Positions 54,953 through 64,000 of a DNA stretch of 64,000 nt are shown here, piece by piece. Position numbers and translations under genes: made by a program. Numbering within the stretch: position 1 is the first letter of the stretch; every line of letters begins with the position of its first letter. The stretch covers positions 22,990,501 to 23,054,500 of the forward strand of contig NC_056766.1 of the NCBI RefSeq assembly GCF_018687715.1. The letters are read 5' to 3'. The notes beneath the pieces were generated by a model that was not told where the DNA came from, did not search any database, and saw only the letters and a list, made by a program, of their open reading frames with translations. This stretch comes from Carya illinoinensis. Its lineage: Eukaryota; Streptophyta; Magnoliopsida; Fagales; Juglandaceae.

Positions 54953-55686
54953 TACCAAAGTCAAGTATTTTCTTCAAGGACCATGAAAGCAAGAAGCTAT
55001 GGAAAGTTAGAGATATATTTTGAGCATGTAACCTCTTTCTTGTTGTCAGACTTCCTCTATTTATAGTCAATTTCTCGTAGGATCCTTCTGTCACTATAAT
55101 GCATTTGTCCCAGATGGCATGATGTCACCATTCCAATTAGCTACAGGAGCCAGACCTCGCTCCAAGCAACATTCAATGCAGCCCATCCTGTAGGGGACAG
55201 GTTCACACCTGTTTGTTTCATGCTTGGTGACTGGAGGAACAGTCTGCTGCCTTACCCCTTCTTGGGCCCCTGCGTTCCTCTAGTCACCACGTATTAAGGG
55301 GAACAAATTTGCCAGGAATCCTACATGCCAAGAATCATGTCCCATACTGGGTTGCCCGCATTAAATTTAGGTCGACGTTGAGCTCCTATAGTTGACATGG
55401 GCGACCGCATTAAATAGGACATCCTGCCATCCAGGACATATATCATTATAGTGATGAAAGTATCCAATGAGAAATCACTATAAATTGAGGAGGGCTAACA
55501 ATGGGAAAGAGGTTACAAGCTTGATACATTTCTTAAACCTTCAATGGCTTCCTGCTTTCCTAGTTCTTAAAGAAAAGATCTACCTTTGGCATTGGTGGTG
55601 ACGCAACCACCCATATCCCCTTTCTTCCACCCTAATAGGTACCACAAAGATTTTGTTGCCTACCAACTACAAAACACGCATCAACA
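54953..55686. mobile_element. LTR-derived palindromic block, nearly complete
   Basis: Copy of 35836-36569. Left outward TATA (CTCTATTTATAG) near 55056-55066, right CTATAAATTGAGG near 55478, end ACGCATCAACA. Confidence 0.84.
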
Positions 55687-56023
55687 TTTGCTTTGATTGT
55701 CCAAGTCCCCCTCTTGACACCTAGTGCTATCGAAACTTGACACCTAGTGTAGTCAGTTTCAAATTGGGCCTTGTCACTTGGGTCGATGCCTCTCGCTCAA
55801 AACCTGACGGGCATAGGGAACACCACTTGGGAGTGTCCTAGACCCCTTGGCCACCCAGTGTGGTCAATTTGAGATCCTACCAAGTGACTTATGCCGATGT
55901 TCCATGCTTGCATCACAACATCCAAACGCTACCCAGTGGGGTCGATTTGTAGATTTTGGATCCCTCTTGGTCACTTAGGTTGATGCTCCATGCTCGAACC
56001 TCGATGGGCATAGGGGGAACTCC
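55687..56023 (+). repeat. A/B satellite, segment 18 (forward)
   Basis: Copy of segment 9 (36570-36902). Confidence 0.83.
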
Positions 56024-56143
56024 TCTCTACTTTCTTCCTTTTCTACTCCCCTCCACACTCCAACCACCCACAGCCCCTTTTCTCTGCCATCGTAGGTACT
56101 AGAGAGTTTTTGTTGCCGGGTAGCTTCAAAACATGCATCAACT
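56024..56143 (+). mobile_element. Right-end fragment of the LTR-derived block
   Basis: Copy of 36903-37026, same deletion and the same mutated terminus ATGCATCAACT. Confidence 0.77.
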
Positions 56144-56850
56144 TGCACGTTATTTGTACTTACACGCATCAACATGGTTTGATGCTCTGTGCTCAAACCT
56201 TAATGTATGCAGGGGAATTACCTCTCCCTAGTTTTCCAGTGCTCCTTCGCCCCTTAGCATGGTCGATTATAGATCCCTCTTGGTGACTTAGGCCGATATT
56301 CATCGCTCCTGCGTTTGTGTCCAAACACCACCTAATGTGGTCTATTTCAAATCCCACCTGGTAGCTTGGTTAAATAATCTGTGGTCGAGTGTAGGGGCAA
56401 ACACCTCTCCCAAGTGTCACAGTCCCCTTCGCCACCTAACGTTGTCCATTTTAGATCTCGCCTGGTCTCATTGATAAATCCTTTGTGCTTGCACTTTGGC
56501 TTCTGAATGCCACCTAGTGCAACCGATTTTAGATCCCACCTAGTTTCTTAGGTTGTTGCTCCGCGCTCGGGCCTAGGCATCCAAATGCCTCCTAGTTCAA
56601 TTGATCTTAAATCCCACCTGATCATTTGGGTCAATGCTCTGCACTCAAACATTAGTAGCTCACTCCAACTGATGCCCCACTCTGAAAACTCAACTGCCAC
56701 GAGGGGAACACCTCTCCCAAGTAACCTAGTCCCCCCTCACCACCCAACAAGATTGATTTTAGAACCCACCTATGAAGATCGATGCTCCGTGCTCGTGCCT
56801 CAACGTCCAAATGCCACCCAGTCCAATCGAGTTCATTTCAGCCTATTCAC
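56144..56850 (+). repeat. A/B satellite, segment 19 (forward)
   Basis: Copy of segment 10, and longer at its start (about 190 bp around 56215-56410 that segment 10 lacks). It ends at GCCTATTCACTTGGGAG, where orientation flips. Confidence 0.86.
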
Positions 56851-58264
56851 TTGGGAGTGGTTTTCCCCTCATGCTAGTTTAGGTTCGAGTGCGGGGCATA
56901 AACCCAAGTGACCAGGCGGGATCTGGACTCGACCGCACTAGGTGGTGTTTGGACATCGAGGCACAAGCACGGAGCATCAACCTACGTGATAGGGAGAAAT
57001 CTAAAATCAATCACACAAGGTGGCTTTCTGATGCTAAGGTACAAGCGAGGGCATCAACTTTCGTGACCCTGTGGGATATGAAATCAATTGCGTTGGGTGA
57101 GAGGGTGAATGGGACACTTGGGACACTTGGGACACTTGGGACAAGGTGTTCCCCGCTGCGCCTGTTGAGGTTTGAGCTCAAAGCATCAACTTAACTGACT
57201 AGGCAAAGTTTAAAATCGACTAGGCTGGGTGGCGTTTAGACACCGAGGTGGAAGAGCTGAGCATCATCCTAAGTCACCAAGTTGGATCAGAAATCAGCCA
57301 CGCAAGGTGGCGTAGGGGGACTGGGACAGTTTGGAGAGGTGTTCTCCCAAGCTCCCTTTGAGATTCAAGTGCAGAGCATCGGCCTAAGTGAGCACACAAG
57401 ATTTGGAATCCACTGCAATAGGTGGCGTTTCGTCACCAAGGAGCGGGCGCGAAGCATCGACCTACGTGACCAGGAGGGATATGAAATTGACCAAGCTGGG
57501 TTGCCAGTGGGACTGGGACCCTTCGTGCCTTGGAGAGGTGTTCCCTTTTGTGCCCTAGAGGTTGCACATAGCATCAACCTGAGTGACTAGGCTGGATTTG
57601 GAATTAATCGCACTGGGTGGCATTCAAACGATAAGGCACAAGTGTGAAACATCAGCCTATGTCATTAATCAAGATCTAAGATCTATTGTGCTGAGTGGCA
57701 AGCAAAGATTTTGACACATGGGAGATGTGTTCCCTTGTTCCCTTCCTAGGTTCAAGCTTGGAGCATCGACTGGCATGACCAGGTGAGATTTGAAATCCAC
57801 CAAACTAGGCGATGTTTGGATGCCTTGGCATGATTTTGTAACATCTTCCTAAGTCACTAGGTGGGATCTGAGATCAACCGCTCTGGGTGGCGAGGGGGAT
57901 TGAGACACTTGGGAGAGGTGTTTCCCCATGGCCCATTGAGATTATGAAGAACATCGACCTAGGTGCCCAGGTTGGATTTGAAATCAACTGCACTGGGTGG
58001 CATTCAAATGACAAGAAGGGATTGGGGCACCAAGTGGGCCTTGAAATCGACCGCACTAGGTGGCCAAGGTGACCGAGACACATGGGAGAGGAGTTCCCAC
58101 CTTTGCCCTTCGAGGTTTGTGTGCGGAGCATCAAACTAAGTGACCAAGCAAGATCAAAAATTGATTTCATGGGAGAAGTGTTCCTCCTGCACCCATCAAG
58201 GTTCAAGCGTGGAGCCTTGACCCAAGTGACTAGGTGGGAGTAGAGTATAGATCTATGAGGCCAG
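56851..58264 (-). repeat. A/B satellite, segment 20 (reverse), absent from copy 1
   Basis: Reverse-oriented, fairly regular dimers. Contains a 9-bp microrepeat GGGACACTT, three full units plus a partial, at 57111-57146. No counterpart between 37.5 and 38.0 kb. Confidence 0.88.
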
Positions 58265-58571
58265 GTGAGATCTAAAATCAACAGCAAGGGGCACCTCTCC
58301 CATGTGCCCCAAACCCAATGCGAGATCCATTTCAAATCTCGCCTGGTCATTCGGGTTGATGTTTGATGCTTGAGCCTCGACGGGTGCAAGGGGAACACCT
58401 CTCCAAAGTTGCTGAATTAGACCGATGCTCCATCCTAGCACCTTGGCATCCGAATGCAACCTAGTGTGAACAGTTTTAGATCCCACCTGGTTACTTAGGC
58501 TGATGTTCCACGCTCACACTTGGCATCCAAAAAACCCTAGTGTGGTCGATTTTAGATCTAGCCTCTGACCT
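58265..58571 (+). repeat. A/B satellite, segment 21 (forward island)
   Basis: About 300 bp of forward monomers (GGGGCACCTCTCCCATGTGC, CCTCGACGGGTGCAAGGGGA) set between reverse segments, ending at a remnant of the inverted-repeat element. Confidence 0.85.
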
Positions 58572-58988
58572 AGCCCCGTTCCATGGGCCAACAACAAACT
58601 AGGAAGACATAAACTCACAATCACAAGGAGAAAAGAATGCCAAAAGACATATTCACAAAGTATTCATGTGGTTACAATGACCCAAGCCCCTAACATCGGG
58701 CGAGACACACAAATTAAAAAGAGAAACAAAAAGAAAGTCAACACAAATGGTCATGGGCGGGTACAAAGTCCACTCGGGAAGGAGCAAATCAAGCCAAGTA
58801 CAAAGTCCCAGCAGCATCGTGGGTTCTTCGCTAGGTGTCCTATCACCCTCTCTAACCCCAAGGAATATTCTCTGCTCCAGGCCTGTTATGGAGATGTTTA
58901 GCCCCCTCAATCTAGCGCATGATCCAAACAAGCTTCTTGTTAACGGTAACAAGCTTGCCCTCCAACCTTTTCACCCAATCCTTGCGGG
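58572..58988. mobile_element. Remnant of the inverted-repeat element (diverged, left terminus only)
   Basis: CCCCGTTCCATGGGCCAAC, GGAAGACATAAACTCACAAT, CATATTCACAAAGTATTC and GTGGTTACAATGACC match the left terminus of the element at 40286. The interior (about 58690-58985) is a different A-rich sequence and no right terminus is recognisable before satellite resumes. Confidence 0.68.
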
Positions 58989-61850
58989 ACCTCAAGTGAC
59001 TAGGCGAGATCTGAAATCGACCACACTAGGCAGGGTTTAGATGCCTTGGTGCGATTGTGGAGCATCAACTTAAGTCACTAGGTAGGATCTGACATCGACC
59101 CCGCTAGGTGGCGAAGGAGATCGAGACACTTAGGGGAGGTGTTTCCCCTTTGATCGTCTAGGTTCAAGTTCCAAGGTTGGGCAGAGCATCAACCCGAGTG
59201 GCCAAGCAGGATCTAAATTTAACTGCACTGGGTGGCGTTCAAACAACAAGGTGTGGGCATAAAGCATCAATCTAAGTCACCTGACTAGATCTAAAATTGA
59301 CTGCACTTGGTGGAAAAGAGGGATTGGGGTACTTGAGAGAAGTGTTCCCCTCATGCCCATCGAGGTCTGAGTGTAGAAATCGACCCAAGTGATAGGCCAA
59401 ATTTGAAATCGACCCCACCTGGTGGTGTTTGGATGCCAAGAGGTGAGTTAGAGCTATGAGACCGGGTAGGATCTCAAATCGACCATGCTGGTTGGTGAGT
59501 GGATACTTGGAAACTTAGGAGAAGTGTTCCCCTCACGCTAGTTAGGTTCAACAAAGAGTATCAACATGAGTGAACAGGCAGGATTTAGAATCGACCACAC
59601 TGTGCGAAGTTTGGACTTGGACACATGGGAGAGCTGTTCCCACCTTTGCCCTTTGAGGTTTGGAGCATCAAACTGAGTGACCAGGTAGGATCTGAAGTCA
59701 ACCATCAAGGTGTGACTATAGAGCATCGGCCTACTTGACCATGGAGTCAACCATCAAGGTGTGACTTTAGAGCATCGGCCTACTTGACCAAGCGAGATCT
59801 AAAATTGACTGTGTTGGGTGCTTTGAATAGTGGGGTGCAAGCACAAAGATGGGAGTTCCACTTGTCGAGGTCTGAGTGCAAAGCATTTACCCGATCGACT
59901 AGGCAAGATTTGAAATTGAACGCATTAGGTGGTGTTTGAATGCTGACGCATGAGCATGTAGCTTCAACCTAAGTAACCAGAAGGGATTTGAAATCGTTCG
60001 CTTTGGGTGGCAATGAGGTACTGGGAAACTTGGGAGAGGTGTGCCCTCCTACTACCATCGAGGTTTAAGTGCATAGCTTCAACCCGAGTGGTTGGTGGTG
60101 TTTGCACGCAGAGGCATGAGTCAGAGCATATACCTGAGTAACTAGCAGAATCTAAAAATGACCACACTGTGTGGCATTAGGATGCTAAGGTGTTGAGTGG
60201 TGAGCGAGACTAGGACACTTGGGAGAGGTGTCCTTCCTATGCCCATCGATGTTCGAGCAGAGACCATTAACTCGAGTGAGCAGGTGGGATCTAAAATTGA
60301 CTACACTTAGTAGGGCTTAGACGTTGAGGGGCGAGCATGGAGAATCGACCAAGCGAGATATGAAATGTGTTGGGTGGTGACGAGGGAATGGGGTGGGCAC
60401 TCAGTAGAGATGCACCCATCGAGGTTTGAGTGAGAAGCATTTACTCAAGCAATTGAGTGGGATCTGAAATCAATGGCACTGTGTGGCGTTTGGATGCTAA
60501 GGCGTGAGGGTAGAGCATTGGCCTAAGTCACTAGGCGAGATATGGAATCCACAACGTTGAGTGACAAGGGGGGACTGGGACACTTGGGAGAGGTGTTCCC
60601 TCTTGCTCCCATCAACGTTTGAGCATAGAGCATCAACTTGAGTAACTAGGTGGGATCTGAAATCAACCGCACTTGGTGGCCTTTGGATGCTGAGGAGTGA
60701 GAGCAAAGAATTGACCTACAAGACTAGGCGGTACTTGAAATCGACCTTGCTGGGTGGTGACGGAGGACTAGGACACTTGGGAGAGGTGAGCCCATCGAGA
60801 TTTTAGTGATGAGCACTACCCGAGCAACAAAGCGGGATCTAACATCGACCGCATTGTGTGGCATTCAAATGCAAATCGACTGAGTAATTTGGGAGGATAT
60901 GAAATCAACTGCACTTGGTGGCCTTTGGACATATAGGAGTGAGTTTGAGCTTCGACCTAACTTACCACTGGGGTCTAAAATTGATCGCATTGTGTGGCAT
61001 TAGGATTCTAAGGTACGACATGGAATATCGGGCTAAGTCACCTGGGCAATTTGAAATCAACTGCGTTGGGTTGCGATGGGGGATTGGGACACTTGAGAGA
61101 GGTGTTCCTTCCAACGCAGAGCATCGACCTGGATATGAAACTGACCGCACTTGGCAGTGTTTGGATGTTGAGACACAAGCACAGAGCATCGACCAACGGG
61201 ACTAGGTGAGATTTGAAATCAACCGTGTTGGGTGGTGAGGGGAGATTGGGACAATTGGGAAAGGTGTGCTCGTCGACGATTGAGTGCAGAGAATTTACTT
61301 AAGCAACCATGCTGGGTCTGAAATGGACCACATTGGGTACAATTTAGATGCCAAGGCGTGATCACAGAGCATTGGCCTAAGTCACCAAGTGGGATCTGAA
61401 ATTAACCATGCTAAATGGTGAGGGGGGAATAGGACACTTGGGAGAGGTGTTCCTTCTAGTGCCTGTCCAAGTTCAAGCACAAAGCATCAAACTGGGATAT
61501 GAAATCAATTGCACTTTGTGGTGTTTGGATGCTGAGGCGCAAGCACAGAGCATCGACCTATGAGACTAGGAGAGATTTGAAATCTATGCTGGGTGGTGAA
61601 GGGGGGGGGGGTTGGGACACTTGGGAAAGGTGTACCCCTCGAGGTTTGAGTGTGAAGCATTTACCCAAATGACAGGGCTAGATTTGACATGGACTGCATC
61701 AAGGCATGAGCACAGAGCATTATCCTAAGTCACTAGGTCAGATCTGAAATTGACCATGCTAAGTGGTGAGGGGGGACTGGGACACTTAGGAGAGGTGTTC
61801 CCTCCTACGCTGGTCAAGGTTTGAGCGCATAGCATCGACCCTAGTGACCA
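58989..61850 (-). repeat. A/B satellite, segment 22 (reverse)
   Basis: About 15 reverse dimers. The right part from 60562 corresponds to segment 11 (37985-39290); the left part has no counterpart in copy 1. A 49-bp tandem duplication lies at 59697-59794 (GTCAACCATCAAGGTGTGAC twice). An 11-12 base G run occurs near 61600. Confidence 0.89.
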
Positions 61851-62836
61851 ATGCCTTGCTCTAGTGCCTCAGCATCCTAACACCACCTTGTATAGTCCAT
61901 TTCAGATCCTACTTGGTCAAGCGGGTTATTCCCCCTCACCACCCAATGCGGTCAATTTTAGATCCCACCCTGTGACTTAGGTTAATGCTCTACGCTTGCA
62001 TTTTGGCATTCGAACACCATCTAGTGCAATTAATTTTAGATCCCACATAGTTAGTTTGGTCGATGCTCTATGCTCGTGTCTCAGCGTCTAAACACCACCT
62101 AGTGCGGTCGATTTTAGACTTCACATGGTTACATAGGCCGTTACTCTACACTCACGCCTCGACAACCAAACATCACCTAGTACGGTCCATTTCAGATCCA
62201 GTCTAGTCACTCAAGTCGATGCTCCACGCTTGAACTGTAACAAAAAGATGTGGGGGAACACCTTTCCGAAATGCCCCAGTCCTAGCTCACCACCCAATGT
62301 AGTTAATTTTAGATACCGCCTGGTTACTAAGGCCGATGTTCCATGCTCATGCCTTAGAGTCTTAATGCCACCTATTGTAGTCAATTTTTGATCCCGCCTT
62401 GTCACTCAGGTTGATGCTCCGTGCTTGAACCGTGATGTGCACTGGGGGAATACCTCTCTAAAGTGTCCTAGTCCCCCCTCACCACCGTGCAAGGTAAATT
62501 TCAGATCCTGCCTAGTGACTAGGGCTGATGATTAGCGTTAGCACCTTGGCGTCTAAAATCCATCCTATGAGGTCGATTTCAAATCTGGCCTAATCATTCT
62601 AGTTGATGCTCCCAAGTGTAGTCAGTTTTAGATTCAACCTAGTCACTCAGTCGATGCTTTGCGCTCAAACCTTGACGATGCAGGGGAAATACCTTTCCAA
62701 GTGCACTAGTCCTCCCTCGCCACCGAATGTGGTCAATTTTAGATCTCACTTGGTGACTTAAGCTGATGCTCCGTACTCGTGCCTAGTCGTTTGAACACCA
62801 CCTAATGCATACAATTTCTGATCCTACCTCGTCACA
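61851..62836 (+). repeat. A/B satellite, segment 23 (forward)
   Basis: Copy of segment 12 (39291-40285) with the same orientation switch point. Confidence 0.88.
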
Positions 62837-64000
62837 TCCCTATTCCCTATGTCGGTGCACCACGGCAAGATAGACCCTAATAATTCAAAAGAAAATGTTG
62901 CAACCTTGGAAGACATAAAACTCACAATCACAAGGGAAAGAGAATCCAAAAGTCATATTCACTAAGTATTCGTGTGGTTATAAGGTCTCAAGCTAATAGA
63001 AGGTACCCCTGGGATCGCCTTCGCCCTAGCCCTGGCATTGCCTCCACCATAGCCCCTTTGGCACCCCTTTTTTAGGGTGAGATGATGACGAGCACTCCTT
63101 CCTCTAAGGTCCTAACCCGCTAAGATGCCCCAAGGTGGAGGCACAAGAAGAATGAAGGACTGCCAACCATAGAGCAGCTTGTTTAACTGAAGCATATGCT
63201 AAAGACAAGGAGGACCAGCCTTCACTCAACAACACCGAGTTCCCACAGGAGATGCCCTAGGGAGCAGGATACTTGGGCGGCGTCATGTCGGTGGGAGCTG
63301 TGCCCACAGGTTCCTCAAGTTTAGAAAGGACCATCTTGCCCTAATAGGAAAACCTCTTTGGTGCATTTCCTGATGAGTCCTCCAGTTTAATGGGAAGGGA
63401 AACTGAACTCATTGCTCCCGACTGGTCCCATATGGCGAGTCGTGCTTTCCTAGGAGGCCTTAGATGCCACGAGGGGCTAAGCGGCCACTAGAGGGCTCGT
63501 CGGGTAGCACAGCAAAAAGGTTCTGCTCAGTGGGGGAGGCAATCCCTTTTGAACTGAAAGGACCACCAAGCAGCTTAGGGAAATCCAAATCCACTTCCCC
63601 CAAGAGAACTGCTACCCTACCGTTATCTCAGGATGCTTCTGCTACCCCTTTAGGTGACCAAGGAGTGCACCAGGGCGGAGGCGATATGGGAAAATGGCCG
63701 ATTAGCTCAACAACATCTTTTCCCCTGTAAGACTCTTCTCCCATTCACTTAGCTCCTTCTCGAGTGGATTACGAATTCCTGGACTCCCTAGGGTGTGACC
63801 TAATGGCCGATGTCTTCCGTGATCTCGTTTCCTGCCCATGATTATTCAAGTTGACTTTCATTATGTTTTCTCTTCTTTTGTTTTTTTTTTTTTTTTTTTT
63901 GTCCTACCCAATGCTGGAGGTTACCTTATATTGGCTCAGGTCCTTGTAGCCACAGGAATACTCAATGAATATGACTTTTGGCATTCTTTTTCCATTGTGA
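62837..64000. mobile_element. Inverted-repeat element, second copy (right terminus cut by window edge)
   Basis: Copy of 40286-41511. Left terminus at 62837-62995. The right terminus begins near 63940 (CTTGTAGCCACAGG, CAATGAATATGAC) and is truncated at base 64000. A T run of about 20 near 63880 is longer than in copy 1. Confidence 0.7.
63464..63841 (+). pseudogene. Unknown coding fragment in the second inverted-repeat element
   Basis: Better-preserved copy of 40893-41267. From PRGAKRPLEGSSGS through GKSKSTSPKRTATLPLSQDA to GDMGKWPISSTTSFPL there is one open frame to TAA at 63728. The same frame then continues with SSPIHLAPSRVDYEFLDSLG and CDLMADVFRDLVSCP to TGA near 63841. A single nonsense change therefore separates two halves of a frame of about 125 codons, suggesting a once-coding exon. 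Family unknown. Confidence 0.48.

Overview
The window looks like nuclear DNA of a flowering plant. The support is a decayed MAP65 microtubule-bundling gene with plant-type exons and GT..AG introns, a plant L1-type LINE whose C-terminal half carries zf-RVT and RNase H domains, a Helitron with a RepHel reading frame and an RPA-like companion, and Ty3/gypsy gag-protease remnants. I cannot name the species. I see no intact host protein-coding gene, no tRNA or rRNA gene and no CRISPR array; almost everything is a mobile-element remnant, a satellite or a pseudogene.

Layout. 1-5.6 kb: a broken Helitron on the minus strand (RPA-like exon, then a RepHel frame with recognisable HUH, tyrosine, Walker A and DEAP motifs). 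5.6-10.7 kb: AT-rich DNA with three local tandem repeats. 10.75-12.7 kb: two plus-strand host pseudogenes, a small secreted-peptide-like gene with one intron and two in-frame stops, and a MAP65 fragment with frameshifts and an internal exon duplication. 12.74-17.52 kb: a minus-strand LINE inserted in a MAP65 intron, bounded by a 16-bp target-site duplication. The duplicated intron nearby preserves the empty-site version of the same sequence.

From 17.55 kb onward the DNA is a GC-richer array of one degenerate satellite. It is built of two alternating related monomers (A of about 110 bp with a CCCAAGTGTCCCAGTCCCCC core, B of about 75 bp with a GTCCAAATGCCACC core; dimer about 175-190 bp). Into it are woven (i) palindromic LTR-derived blocks of up to about 780 bp ending TGTTGATG...CATCAACA, three of them flanked by primer-binding-site and gag sequence pointing outward on both sides (centres near 19.8, 30.1 and 47.8 kb); (ii) shorter fragments of the same block scattered in the satellite; (iii) a 1.2-kb element with terminal inverted repeats of about 150 bp carrying a protein-coding fragment (40.3 and 62.8 kb). 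Satellite orientation flips several times after 37.9 kb.

At the largest scale the window is a tandem duplication. Sequence from about 14.48 kb to 42.44 kb is repeated from 42.44 kb to beyond the right edge, with a junction inside the LINE at a GGACA microhomology. The second copy has lost about 8.5 kb of the first (roughly 23.5-31.9 kb), has about 3.7 kb of reverse-oriented satellite that the first copy lacks (56.85-60.55 kb), and contains its own 2.3-kb tandem duplication (48.25-50.55 kb). Most interesting are the head-to-head LTR/gag palindromes, which could make hairpin RNA or have bidirectional promoter activity, and the history of the array recorded in its duplications and microhomology deletions. 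No cooperating gene system is visible.
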